From: an uncultured Draconibacterium sp.
Lineage (GTDB): Bacteria > Bacteroidota > Bacteroidia > Bacteroidales > Prolixibacteraceae
Length of the DNA: 53,269 nt
NCBI GenBank assembly: GCA_947492175.1
Contig: CANLMQ010000039.1
Location: 1 to 53,269, forward strand
Direction of reading: 5' to 3'
Part shown: positions 1-9,300 of the stretch, piece after piece
How positions within the stretch are numbered: the stretch's first letter is position 1
How the letters are laid out: each line of letters starts with the position of its first letter
Notes under the pieces: model-generated
Told to the model about the DNA's origin: nothing
Databases searched by the model: none
Seen by the model: only the letters and a program-made list of their open reading frames with translations
Translations under genes and position numbers: made by a program

Positions 1-58
1 TGGTTGGTCAACATCATTTCTTTTTCTTTTCTCATAACTTAACTTTTTTAGTCAAGCT

Positions 59-590
59 ATTTCAGTAGAAGACAGGATCACCAAACCTTGTCCGATCAAT
101 TTTTCACCTCGTGGTGAGTCACCAAGGACTGGCTGATCAATTTTTCATCTCATGGTGATTCACCAAACCTTGTCCGGCCACTTTTTCATCGCGTGGTGAG
201 TCACCAAAGGCTGTCAGACAATTTTTTCACCCTTTGTCTGGCTGACACGTGTTGTCCGACCAGTTTTTCATGGTTTGTCTGGCTGACACGAGCTAACGAA
301 TTTTTCATCTAATGTCTGGCCGACACGGTCAATACGCCTAAAAATCAATTTTTCATATCGTTGACACGGTCAATAAGCTGCCGGAGCAATCTTTCATCTC
401 ATTGACACGGACAATGAGCTGCCGGAACACTCTTTCATCTTATTGACACGGACAATGAGCTGCCGGAGCAATCTTTCACGTTATTGACGCGGACAATGAG
501 CTGCCGGAGCAATCTTTCATCTTATTGACACGGACAATGAGCTGTCCAACCAGTTTTTCACCGATTGTCTGGCAGACACGTAAAAACCGG
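59..590. repeat. 41-bp-period degenerate tandem array with a covarying palindrome in each unit
   Basis: A TTTTTCA or TCTTTCA box recurs at 100, 141, 182, 223, 264, 301, 349, 390, 431, 472, 513 and 554; spacing is exactly 41 bp except 37 and 48 around the unit at 301. A worn unit begins near 59. About 5-12 bp after each box lies a short inverted repeat. In the first three it is TGGTGA-n-TCACCA (112-124, 153-165, 194-206). In the next three it is TGTC-n5-GACA (235-247, 276-288, 313-325). At 361-373 it is TTGAC-ACG-GTCAA, followed by ATTG-n7-CAAT in four units (402 onward), and last TGTCT-GGC-AGACA (566-578). Both arms change together. 41 is not a multiple of three, so the array is not a repeat peptide. 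No gene was found in it. Function unknown. Confidence 0.85.
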
Positions 591-626
591 GTAAAAATTA
601 CGACCTTTGGCTACTAAACTAAAATT

Positions 627-1295
627 ATGGTGCCAAATTACAGCAAAGAAAGGGAAGCACTGGTTAAAGCGGGGTTGAAACTGGTAGAACAAGGACTGGT
701 TTCGCGTACCTGGGGAAACATCAGTGTAAAAGTAAACGACAGCGAAATGTTGATTACTCCCAGCGGAAAATTCTACGAAGACATAACTCCTGCAGATATG
801 GTTTTAATTAATTTTAAAACCAATACCTACGATAAAACGGGCAGTAAACCTTCGTCGGAATTTAAAATGCATTCGGGCATTTACAACAACCGGAAAGAGT
901 TTAATGCCATTATTCATACACACCAGATGAATGCTTCAACCTGCGCCGCTGCCCGTCGCGAAGTACCGGCAATACTCGACGATCTGGCCCAAATTGTAGG
1001 TCCCTCGGTTCGCTGTGCCGATTATGCACTGCCATCGACTAACAAGATTGTGAGAGCTACGGTTAAAGCCCTGCGTGGCCGCAATGCTGCACTAATGGCC
1101 AACCATGGTGCTGTTTGTGCCGGAAGCGATCTGGACGAGGCTTTTATGGTTTGCCAGGTACTTGAAAAGGGATGTAAAGCTTTTATCGAAGCCGAATTTC
1201 TCGGAGGTGCAAAACACATTAATAAATTCGAAGCCTGGGCAATGCACCAAATGTACCTGAAAAAATATTCGAAACTGGCTAAGAAGGATAAATAG
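627..1295 (+). CDS. Class II aldolase/adducin family protein (FucA/AraD-like)
   Basis: A 222-residue cytoplasmic protein of the class II aldolase family, which uses a zinc ion to cleave or epimerise sugar phosphates (fuculose-1-phosphate aldolase, ribulose-5-phosphate 4-epimerase and relatives). The sequence shows TWGNIS (28-33), the SSEFKMH motif with the probable catalytic Glu78, zinc ligands in IIHTHQ (His97 and His99) and a third His160 in MANHGA. Length is normal for the family. It stands alone, with the 41-bp array just upstream and a convergent GH5 gene downstream. GACCTTTG at 602-609 is one base from the Bacteroidota -7 element TAnnTTTG. The substrate cannot be fixed: fuculose-phosphate, rhamnulose-phosphate or methylthioribulose-phosphate relatives share these motifs. 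Confidence 0.88.
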   Translation: MVPNYSKEREALVKAGLKLVEQGLVSRTWGNISVKVNDSEMLITPSGKFYEDITPADMVLINFKTNTYDKTGSKPSSEFKMHSGIYNNRKEFNAIIHTHQMNASTCAAARREVPAILDDLAQIVGPSVRCADYALPSTNKIVRATVKALRGRNAALMANHGAVCAGSDLDEAFMVCQVLEKGCKAFIEAEFLGGAKHINKFEAWAMHQMYLKKYSKLAKKDK

Positions 1296-1552
1296 AAAAG
1301 TTGGTTCAGGGTTCAGTGTTCAGTCGCAGTTGGCAGTCTTGCTTAAATCTTCAATCGTTAATCATCATTCGAAATTCGTTTGCTCTTTGCTCACCGCTCG
1401 CAGCCATGCTGTCCCTATCCCTAAAGGGGAAAGCCCGCGCCAGTGTTCAGGGTTGTCCAGACATCTGAAAATCTGAGTATCCGGAATCGAAACTTTTGCG
1501 AGAAAAGACACAAATATTGTTGATAAGAAACCAACAGCAGTATGATAAACGT
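1296..1552. other. Intergenic stretch with short direct repeats
   Basis: No convincing gene. Three tandem heptamers of the form (G/T)GTTCAG lie at 1303-1323 and a similar GTGTTCAGGGTT recurs near 1442. The middle part (about 1380-1440) is more GC-rich than its surroundings. It may be a worn dispersed repeat. Confidence 0.4.
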
Positions 1553-1587
1553 AAAAACCGGAAAGCTTTAACAACTTTCCGGTTTTT
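1553..1587. terminator. Bidirectional Rho-independent terminator
   Basis: A perfect 13-bp stem, AAAAACCGGAAAG at 1553-1565 and CTTTCCGGTTTTT at 1575-1587, with a 9-nt loop. A-tracts and T-tracts flank it on both strands, so it can end transcripts of the aldolase on the left and of the locus 1 operon on the right. Confidence 0.85.
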
Positions 1588-1630
1588 ATTATAGCAGTCA
1601 CCTACCCGATTCTTGGAATAAATGTTATGC

Positions 1631-3247
1631 TTACTTAATTGAAATGTCTGAGCTTACTTTGTTTTGTAAGACAAAACTTAATTCGCGTCGTAAAGTTTTT
1701 CCAACAGGCGAAATAAGCAAGTTTCCTCCTTTGCCGCTTTCACAATATTCAAAAACAATTTGCTCTGCCGGCGGCGACATTTTAATATCTCCTTCTGACA
1801 GGTCTTTTAAACCCGGAACATAAATAACAGTTGGTTCGTTTTGTGCCCCGGTTTCTTCCCAAACACAGGTAAATTCACCGGTACTAAAATTGTAATCGTA
1901 TTCGATTAAATTACCTGCAATACGCTGCGGATAAGGACGAATTATTGCATTTTTGAAATAAGGATAATCGCCTATATCGTTGTAATATGCCCAATACGTA
2001 TTGTTGAAATTATACTTTTCCATAATATTTACCAGGTGTCTTGCGGTTTCAATCATTTTGGGAGATTTGCCATGAAGGGCGCCCCACTCTCCTACCAGTA
2101 CCGGCATATTCATTCTTTTGCCACTTTCGGCTATACGGTCGAAAATAAATTCCACCCGTTCGTAACTGGGATTTTCCACTTCTTTGGTATCAACCACCAA
2201 ATCGTAACCATGCGCAGCATAGGCCACATTCGGATCGCGTGTTCCATCGGGTAATTTTGTAGCTTCCAATGCGGTTGACACTCCGGTATTCACAAAATAA
2301 TTATGATTTAGAAACAGAATATGGTTTGTATCAACCTCGCGAATTGCATCGGCCACTTTCTGATACATTGGCTGCAACATATTTTTTTCGAAATCGGCAC
2401 TCAGTTCATAAACTGCATCTACAACTTTCGAATATTTATCGCGCGATGAGATTAGGTCTAAAGCTTTTAAACGCGATTCTTCGTTGGCCCACATCTCTCC
2501 AAGTTCTTCGGCTGAAGGAGGCGCCTGTCCTGTTGTTTCAACCAACACCTGTGCGTAGGCTCCCAACATTAGCGGCATAACGTTTTGAGCCGAACTCCCC
2601 ATAAAAGGTTCGTTCATTATATCGTACCCAATAACGGTTGTGTTGGTGGCATATCGACTGGCAATGTGTTTCCACAGATTCGCATAATGATCCTGCAAAC
2701 CAATTCCATCCGGCGCAGGCGTATTGTTCCAAAAGTTATCGAAGGCAGTTTGTACTGCTGGACTTATGAGGTATGAATCGCTCCAAACTGCTCCTGTCAG
2801 GTGTGGTTGATCATTTGTTATTGTTGCCCAGTCGGGAGCACCATCCGAGAATTTAGCACCATACAAATCCTGATGCATATCGAGGTAAACATAAATTCCG
2901 TTTTCTGCAGCCCACTGAATTCTTTTATCAATCTCTTTCAAATAGTCTTCGTTATATTTGCCGGGCTCCGGTTCCAATCCATCCCATATAATTCCTAAAC
3001 GGATACAATTAAAACCCCAGTTTCTAAACTGTTCAAAAGTTTCAATTCCCTGTAGCGGCATGTATTTCTCCTTTGGATCTTTGCTGATAAAGTTTATTCC
3101 GCTCAAAATTATCTGCCGACCTTCACTATCAACGAATTTTTGATTGTCAACCTGTATAAAACCTTGCTTTTCTCCTTCTTTTTGTCCTTCGCTGCAAGCA
3201 AATGTTATTACTGCGATGAACAGAATAACTGCGTATCGTAAAATCAT
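1631..3247 (-). CDS. GH5-family glycoside hydrolase lipoprotein (endoglycoceramidase-like)
   Basis: A 538-residue lipoprotein. The signal peptide ends in a lipobox with Cys18 (ITFAC), followed by an acidic/polar linker, so it is probably anchored at the outer membrane or cell surface. The GH5 barrel spans about 30-440: YLDMHQDLYG (121-130), GAPDWAT (136-142), acid/base Glu213 in DIMNEP and nucleophile Glu387 in LVGEWGAL. DMHQDLY followed by GAPxWAT resembles the endoglycosylceramidase branch of GH5 more than classical cellulases; a beta-sandwich tail would fill 440-538. It is the last gene of locus 1, 93 bp after the PKD lipoprotein, with a hairpin between them. A beta-glucoside, glycolipid or other beta-linked substrate is possible. 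The family is well supported; the substrate is inference. Confidence 0.87.
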   Translation of the reverse strand: MILRYAVILFIAVITFACSEGQKEGEKQGFIQVDNQKFVDSEGRQIILSGINFISKDPKEKYMPLQGIETFEQFRNWGFNCIRLGIIWDGLEPEPGKYNEDYLKEIDKRIQWAAENGIYVYLDMHQDLYGAKFSDGAPDWATITNDQPHLTGAVWSDSYLISPAVQTAFDNFWNNTPAPDGIGLQDHYANLWKHIASRYATNTTVIGYDIMNEPFMGSSAQNVMPLMLGAYAQVLVETTGQAPPSAEELGEMWANEESRLKALDLISSRDKYSKVVDAVYELSADFEKNMLQPMYQKVADAIREVDTNHILFLNHNYFVNTGVSTALEATKLPDGTRDPNVAYAAHGYDLVVDTKEVENPSYERVEFIFDRIAESGKRMNMPVLVGEWGALHGKSPKMIETARHLVNIMEKYNFNNTYWAYYNDIGDYPYFKNAIIRPYPQRIAGNLIEYDYNFSTGEFTCVWEETGAQNEPTVIYVPGLKDLSEGDIKMSPPAEQIVFEYCESGKGGNLLISPVGKTLRRELSFVLQNKVSSDISIK

Positions 3248-3282
3248 TTGTATAGTACTTTTATAATAAAATGTTATTGTAA

Positions 3283-3312
3283 ATACTGCCGGTACTGATG
3301 TCCCGACAGTAT
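3283..3312 (-). promoter_or_regulatory. Intercistronic hairpin before the GH5 gene
   Basis: ATACTGCCGG at 3283-3292 and CCGACAGTAT at 3303-3312 form a 10-bp stem with one mismatch and a 10-nt loop. On the minus strand no long U-tract follows, so it looks more like an mRNA processing or stabilising stem than a full terminator. Confidence 0.5.
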
Positions 3313-3340
3313 AAATCCTCCTCCTTAAAACGAAAATTAT

Positions 3341-4300
3341 TTATTGCTTCGGAACAAATGTCATCCGTGCAAAAATGGATGGTTTATCAGCATGTTCCGT
3401 GTGAATGAGAATAATAACCTGCATTTCTTCTGCAGTTATCTTTTCTATCATTACATTATTTGTAATGTCAAGAAGACCAAAATAAGATCCGGTAACAGAA
3501 AGTTGTGTTACATTTTCGTATTTCACAGTTCCCGCAGTGTAATCGTTGGCTGTTTCGGGACGATCTGACATTACATCCAATTCAATGGTTGCGTCTTCAT
3601 CAACCGACCAGGTTGGATTGGCATCCTCGGTAAAAGCAAATGTTGCAAATCCCAGTAATCCCATATTCCAACTAACTCCGGGAGCCATTTCGCCGGTTGT
3701 ATAAATTGCCTTAATTGCAGTACTCAGATTCACGCCATTTACGTTATTTACCGAATAACCACCATCGGGTTTAAATGTAAATTCATTATCATATTCGGCA
3801 GGGAAACCAACATAACCCAAAACATCGCCACCAGTAGCAGAAAATGGCAAAGTAGGTACCAAATCCTGCGGAAGCAGTGGCCCGGCACCATCATTATCGT
3901 TATATGCTGTGGCCATTACCCATGTTTTTCCTCCGGCATCAACTCCGGCTAACATTTCCTGCAAAGAAGCATTAATAGTAACATCGGCAGTTGCACTTGC
4001 AGTACCGCTTTCGTTTGTAACTGTTACTGAAATTGTATAATCTCCTGATTCAGGATAAGTGTATGAATGATTTCCGGCTTGTGAAGATGTTTCTCCATCA
4101 CCATAAGTCCATGAATACGAAGTTGCATCAGTAGCTTGCACTGTAAGATTTACCGTATACTGATCATCAGGATCAACATCTGCCAATATTTTTACTGTGG
4201 GAGCAGGAATCGGATCGTCTCCGCCGCTACATGATGTTAGGTTTACAGAAAAGATTGCGGCAATTGCCAACATGTTTAATAAAAAAAATAATTTTTTCAT
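3341..4300 (-). CDS. PKD-domain surface lipoprotein, probable glycan-binding protein of locus 1
   Basis: A 319-residue lipoprotein with signal peptide and lipobox Cys24 (NLTSC), then a glycine/acid-rich start (SGGDD), which is typical of lipoproteins exported to the cell surface in Bacteroidota. Residues about 35-110 form a PKD/Ig-like domain with YSWTYGDGE and the SYTYPESGDYTISVTVTN motif. The remaining 200 residues match no enzyme I recognise and may form a beta-rich binding domain. It lies directly after SusD, the usual position of the SusE/SusF-like or other surface glycan-binding protein, so glycan binding is the best inference. No catalytic residues are evident. Confidence 0.75.
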   Translation of the reverse strand: MKKLFFLLNMLAIAAIFSVNLTSCSGGDDPIPAPTVKILADVDPDDQYTVNLTVQATDATSYSWTYGDGETSSQAGNHSYTYPESGDYTISVTVTNESGTASATADVTINASLQEMLAGVDAGGKTWVMATAYNDNDGAGPLLPQDLVPTLPFSATGGDVLGYVGFPAEYDNEFTFKPDGGYSVNNVNGVNLSTAIKAIYTTGEMAPGVSWNMGLLGFATFAFTEDANPTWSVDEDATIELDVMSDRPETANDYTAGTVKYENVTQLSVTGSYFGLLDITNNVMIEKITAEEMQVIILIHTEHADKPSIFARMTFVPKQ

Positions 4301-4368
4301 AGTTGTTTTTTTAAATTCGTAATCGTTCTATTAGTCATGATTTTATTTATCGTTTTTAAATCGGCTGG

Positions 4369-5862
4369 TTAATTCCGGACATCCCACCAAAGCGGAGTTG
4401 AGATTTCATCGGCACCCTGTTCTTCGATAGCCTTCAGATAGTTGGCATTATTAATATTAACTTCCGTTGACGGGTACTTTAAACGGGTTGGCAAAACTCC
4501 ACCGGTTACGCCCAACGAGAACTTTGGCTCTGTTCGTGCTGGTAATTCAGGATAACCTGTTCTTCGCAGATTTGCCCAGGCTTCTGTTTCATTAGATAGA
4601 AATGAAATCCATAATTGTGTAGATATTTGCTCGAATTTTTCTTCTTGTGTACCTGTTAATATGGCATATTCAACATTGGTTATATACTCTTCAATCTGCT
4701 CCTCAGCAACTCCCCATTGCTCAAAACTTTTTCGGATTCCCATTTGGTACAATTCATTCGCATCGCCATCAACAATATCAAACAATGCGGCCTCTGCTTT
4801 CAGAAAGTAAACTTCGGCTGCTGCCATTAAAAATATCGGAGCAGCCCGGCCTACTAACATATCGTTAGGTTTCGATACCCCTTTCCAATCGCCCCATTTT
4901 AGCAGTTCATCATCGCTCAATCCATTGGGTACGCCGGTATATTCTCCGTTTAAAACATTAGGTTTTGCAAAAACCGGAAGTCTTGGATCTTGTGTTGCTT
5001 TCAATTTTTCAATTAGGAGTTCGCTCATTCCCCATTGCCAGTAATTGTAACTACCATAAATCGGGTTACTGAATTCTCCCACATCACTATCCTGGTTTTC
5101 GTTCCATGCATTTTGACTATTACCTTCAATTAAAGGCAGTGCCAAACACTTCTGAATAATCGGATTTGCCAACTCCGGTACCTTAAACCGAATTCGCATG
5201 GCCAGCCTTAAACGAAACGAATTGGCAAAGCGGCTCCATTTATCCAGGTCGTTATCAAATAAAGGATCGGCATTTGGAAATCCCTGCTCAGGGTTGGCAC
5301 TTGCTAAAAGTGTAATTATCCCCTCCAGTTCGTTCAGCATTGAAGTATAAATCTCCTCAACACTGTCGTATTCAGGAAACAAAACCCCGGTTTGGCCTAT
5401 ACCTCCCTGATGATAAGGTACCGCTCCAAAGTTGTCGGCCAATCGGGCATAATTAACCATCGCCATTAGCTGGGCCATTGCATACCTAACTTCGTTGGCT
5501 TGTTTGCCGCCTGTTTGTGTTAGTTGTTTTGCTTCCTCCAGTAAACGGATAGGTCCCTGGTAGAAATTTTCAAAAACATATTTATAACTGTCATTTTCAA
5601 AATAATCGTAATACCTGTCAATAAAAATCCGGTTATTTCTACCAACATAAAGATGTGCATACTGGGCCCCAAATGTAAATTGAAGCTCGCTGATTCCGCC
5701 TCTTAAAGTACCAAGTGTAGCATTGGCAAATAAATATTCGGCATCTATTTCGGTTATTGCATTCGGATTTGTATTAATTTTTTCAAACTCCTCGTCGCAA
5801 GCAGTTGAAACAAGCAGCAACAAAACAAATGCAAACCACATTATCTTATTATCGAAATTCAT
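4369..5862 (-). CDS. SusD/RagB-like outer-membrane lipoprotein (SusD-like 2 subgroup)
   Basis: A 497-residue surface lipoprotein that caps the SusC channel and binds the incoming glycan. The lipobox places Cys22 at the mature N-terminus (VSTAC). The early motif FEKINTNPNAIT and the later NYARLADNFGAVPYHQGG are typical of the SusD-like 2 group (TPR-rich alpha-helical fold). It follows SusC by 23 bp in the same operon and precedes the PKD lipoprotein. Length is normal (450-550). Substrate binding residues cannot be assigned from sequence alone. Confidence 0.92.
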   Translation of the reverse strand: MNFDNKIMWFAFVLLLLVSTACDEEFEKINTNPNAITEIDAEYLFANATLGTLRGGISELQFTFGAQYAHLYVGRNNRIFIDRYYDYFENDSYKYVFENFYQGPIRLLEEAKQLTQTGGKQANEVRYAMAQLMAMVNYARLADNFGAVPYHQGGIGQTGVLFPEYDSVEEIYTSMLNELEGIITLLASANPEQGFPNADPLFDNDLDKWSRFANSFRLRLAMRIRFKVPELANPIIQKCLALPLIEGNSQNAWNENQDSDVGEFSNPIYGSYNYWQWGMSELLIEKLKATQDPRLPVFAKPNVLNGEYTGVPNGLSDDELLKWGDWKGVSKPNDMLVGRAAPIFLMAAAEVYFLKAEAALFDIVDGDANELYQMGIRKSFEQWGVAEEQIEEYITNVEYAILTGTQEEKFEQISTQLWISFLSNETEAWANLRRTGYPELPARTEPKFSLGVTGGVLPTRLKYPSTEVNINNANYLKAIEEQGADEISTPLWWDVRN

Positions 5863-5885
5863 CTTATTATCTTTTTTAAAATGGT

Positions 5886-8800
5886 TTAGAAATTAATTTT
5901 GAGGTTAAATCCATAACTTGATGTTGATGGTAACGACATGTGCTCGATACCAGAACCGGTGTTTCCACTGCTGTACCCCGATTCCGGATCGATGTTATCT
6001 GCTGCGTTATACAAGAAGAATAAATTACGCCCGACCAGCGATAGGTTTACATTGGTTATTGGTGTGTTGTTTAACCACTTTTTAGGTAATTTATAGCCTA
6101 AAACAATCTCACGCATACGTACGTTGGTAGCATCCATTAAATACTCGGTTCCAATTTGGTTGGCAAATATTCCATACCAGCGCATGGTAGGCTGAACCGG
6201 TTTTTCGTTTGGTTGCCCCGTTGATTCCACAATTCCATCTTCAATATATCCGTCAGGAAATACACCAGGAATAGGCTCGTTGTTTAATCCTCCCTGATGT
6301 GTTGCATACCATTCGTCTCGACCTTCCAACGATTCAGCAGAAGTACCAAACAGGTTACGATAGGCTTGTCCCCAGGAATAAATATCGCCTCCTTTTTGGA
6401 TATCAATCAGGAAACTTAAACTTAAGTTCTTGTATGAAATCTGGTTGCTGATTCCACCAATCCAGTCTGGATTAATGTCCCCCATGGCTTTTCTTTCGCC
6501 GGGTTGTGCAAATCCATTGTCATCAATTAACTTATTTCCATTTTCATCGCGCTTAAAGTCGATAAGATACATTTGCCCGTAAGGTTCTCCCACCCGGGCT
6601 TCTATTGTCATGTGAAATTCATCGGCAAGCGGCAGAAATTCCATGTCTCCATATAACTCTTTCACCAACGATTTATTTTTTGACCAGGTAAGTGTAACAT
6701 CCCAGTTAAAGCCACTGCCTGTTGAAACAGGTGTTCCGTTTACCTGGAACTCAAAACCTTTGTTTTGTAATTTACCGGCATTCATCTTTTTCGATGAGTA
6801 ACCTGTTGACGGAGTTATACTAACCGGCATAATCTGGTTATCGGATATGCTGTAATAATAAGTTGCGTCAAAAATCAGTTTGTTATCAAAAAAATTAAGG
6901 TTTGTACCAACTTCCCACGATTGAGTTTCTTCGGGCTGCAAATCGAAATGAGGAAGCTGTCCTCCCAGGCTGCCCAACGGATAGTCGGTTTGTGTTTGGC
7001 TTATTCCGTAATACTGGGCGATTTGATATGCTCCGGTATCGTTACCAACTTTAGCATACGATCCTCTTAGCTTTCCTGTTTTTAAAATGCCTTTATTCAA
7101 CCCAAATACTTCGGAAAACAAGAAACTTATATTTTCTGAATGATAGAAGTATGAGTTATTATTTAAAGGTAGTGTCGACGACCAGTCGTTACGGGCAGTT
7201 ACATCGAGGTACAAGAAATTTTTAAAAGAGAATGTTCCTAATGCATAAGCCGAATAAACCGATTTTTCGTTGTACCATTCATTTGTTCCGTAATTCTTGT
7301 AATTTGAAATATGGTAGAAATTAGGGACACGCATTACGCTTCCCCACTGAGATATACCGTTCCCCTGGTTGTACCGGTAGTTTCCACCGGTGCTTATATT
7401 AAAGCTAAAGTCATCCCACTTTTTTGTATAGGTTAATAAAACATCGGAGTTCCATTCAATTCCGTTGTTCATACTTTGTCCCATACTGCCTCTTCCGGCA
7501 TCAATAGTTGGACGCCCTGGGTTTTCCCAGTTTTTATATTTTTTATTTGAGAAATCGAAACCCGATCGTACCATAAAATCAAGGTTTTCAGAAATATCCC
7601 AGTTTACCTGCAGCATAGCCTGCAAACGATTTTTCTCGTCCTCGTTATGCATATTTTCCAAAACCCAGTAAGGATTGCTAAATGTATTATCGGCACTCCA
7701 TTTCATTTCATTACCATCGGCATCAACCGTATTATTTTTTAACGATTCCAAGGTTACGCTTCGAGGCAAAATATTCAGTACCTGAACAATATTGGCACCT
7801 CCTTCAGCCAGCTCAGGCCGGTTTTCAACTTTCGAACGGATGTAAGTCAACTTCCCGTCGAATGTCATTTTCTCTCCCAATTTCGACGATCCTCTTAAAT
7901 TTATTGTCTGACGTGACAAATCATTGTTAGGCATTAATCCTTTGGAATCTTGATTGGTAATTGACGATCTGAAACTGGTAGTTTCGTTTCCGCCGTCCAG
8001 TGCAATGGTATTTGTAAAACTTGTTCCGGTTCTGAAAAACGCATCATACGGATTCTCCTGAGCAACCATTGTGGTAGGTTCACCTCTCCAGTCCAAAGCG
8101 TCCTGTTCTTCAATTTTAGGCCCATAGTTCCAAATCCAGGGATGGTCCTGTCGGGCTCCCGTCATATATGGATAATTGCCATAAGCACCTTGCGCATACT
8201 CGTATTGAAATTCAGGGGTAACCATAGGTGTTTCAATGGTATAACCCGATGATACTGAAACTCCGACCCCCCTCTTTCCTTTGCCTTTTTTTGTAGTGAT
8301 AAGAATTACTCCGTTTGCACCGCGAGAGCCATAAGCAGCAGCTGCACCGGCACCTTTTAATACACTCATCGACTCGATGTCTTCAGGATTCAGATCGGCA
8401 AGAGCATCTCCGTCGTCTTTTCCTCCCCAACGATTACCTCCACTATAACCGGCATCCATCGGAATACCATCAATTACAAAAAGGGGACGGTTGTTTCCCA
8501 GTAACGAAGCTACACCACGAAGAATAACACGCGAAGATCCATCAACCCCGGTTGGTGCTTTTGTAATTTGCAGACCGGCAACTTTACCGGCCAGCGAATT
8601 AATCGGATTGTTTTCTTTGGCCTGGTTAATCTGATCGCTTCCAACCTGTGTTATTGAATAGCCCAGTGAGTTTTTATCACGTTCAATTGCAAGGGCCGTA
8701 ACAACAACCTCGTCAATAGATTGCACGTCTTCCTGCATTTCTACAGTAACAGTAGTCTGCCCGTTTAAAGGTACTTCCTGTGTTTGAAATCCGATAAATG

Positions 8801-9269
8801 AGAAAGTCAGAACAGAATATTTATCAGGAACTTCCAGTTGAAAGTTTCCATCAAAATCGGTAACGATTCCAATGGTAGTTCCTTTAATTACCACGGTTAC
8901 CCCCGGCAATCCCTGTGGCTCACCGGCAGAAGTTACTTTCCCCCTTACAACAGCAGATTGTTTGATCTCTCCTGTTGGAACTACCACAATTAATTTGTCT
9001 TCCATTAATCGAAAATCGAGATTTGTTTGCGACTGTAACTTTTCAAGAAGACTCTGGATTTTAACATTGTGTACCTCAACCGAAATGGCTTTGCTCAAGT
9101 CCACCAGATCGTCGCTGTAAAAAAAACGATAACCACTTTTCTCCTGAATAGTCTTGAAAACATTAACAAGTGCCATGTTTTCAATCTTCAAACTAATGTT
9201 TTCTGTTTGTGCAAACAGGTTTGTCGTAAGCAAAAAACATGCAGTAAGAATGAATATTTTTACCTTCAT
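5886..9269 (-). CDS. SusC/RagA-family TonB-dependent transporter with STN domain
   Basis: A 1127-residue outer-membrane barrel that imports oligosaccharides with energy from TonB. Signal peptide 1-20 (ending NLFAQ); STN/secretin-like signalling domain about 22-100; carboxypeptidase-regulatory-like domain about 107-185 with the GTTIGIVTDFDGNF signature; plug domain about 195-325 with SusC signature residues PLFVIDGIP and ANGVILITTK; then the 22-strand barrel, which ends in the aromatic residue F (LKINF). The STN domain and the FecR/sigma pair just upstream (31-bp gap) imply that substrate binding is relayed to the sigma factor and so induces this operon. Confidence 0.95.
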   Translation of the reverse strand: MKVKIFILTACFLLTTNLFAQTENISLKIENMALVNVFKTIQEKSGYRFFYSDDLVDLSKAISVEVHNVKIQSLLEKLQSQTNLDFRLMEDKLIVVVPTGEIKQSAVVRGKVTSAGEPQGLPGVTVVIKGTTIGIVTDFDGNFQLEVPDKYSVLTFSFIGFQTQEVPLNGQTTVTVEMQEDVQSIDEVVVTALAIERDKNSLGYSITQVGSDQINQAKENNPINSLAGKVAGLQITKAPTGVDGSSRVILRGVASLLGNNRPLFVIDGIPMDAGYSGGNRWGGKDDGDALADLNPEDIESMSVLKGAGAAAAYGSRGANGVILITTKKGKGKRGVGVSVSSGYTIETPMVTPEFQYEYAQGAYGNYPYMTGARQDHPWIWNYGPKIEEQDALDWRGEPTTMVAQENPYDAFFRTGTSFTNTIALDGGNETTSFRSSITNQDSKGLMPNNDLSRQTINLRGSSKLGEKMTFDGKLTYIRSKVENRPELAEGGANIVQVLNILPRSVTLESLKNNTVDADGNEMKWSADNTFSNPYWVLENMHNEDEKNRLQAMLQVNWDISENLDFMVRSGFDFSNKKYKNWENPGRPTIDAGRGSMGQSMNNGIEWNSDVLLTYTKKWDDFSFNISTGGNYRYNQGNGISQWGSVMRVPNFYHISNYKNYGTNEWYNEKSVYSAYALGTFSFKNFLYLDVTARNDWSSTLPLNNNSYFYHSENISFLFSEVFGLNKGILKTGKLRGSYAKVGNDTGAYQIAQYYGISQTQTDYPLGSLGGQLPHFDLQPEETQSWEVGTNLNFFDNKLIFDATYYYSISDNQIMPVSITPSTGYSSKKMNAGKLQNKGFEFQVNGTPVSTGSGFNWDVTLTWSKNKSLVKELYGDMEFLPLADEFHMTIEARVGEPYGQMYLIDFKRDENGNKLIDDNGFAQPGERKAMGDINPDWIGGISNQISYKNLSLSFLIDIQKGGDIYSWGQAYRNLFGTSAESLEGRDEWYATHQGGLNNEPIPGVFPDGYIEDGIVESTGQPNEKPVQPTMRWYGIFANQIGTEYLMDATNVRMREIVLGYKLPKKWLNNTPITNVNLSLVGRNLFFLYNAADNIDPESGYSSGNTGSGIEHMSLPSTSSYGFNLKINF

Positions 9270-9300
9270 AAAATTTAGATTAGATTATTTAGTGAATCTT

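Noticed and set aside
59..590. CRISPR array
   Set aside because: The repeated box is only about 7 bp, the rest of each unit is itself repeated, and the intervals carry a palindrome and not unique spacers. No cas genes are near.
1365..1601. Minus-strand open frame of 78 codons
   Set aside because: It runs through the terminator and the repeat-like intergenic DNA, has no family likeness and no good ribosome site.
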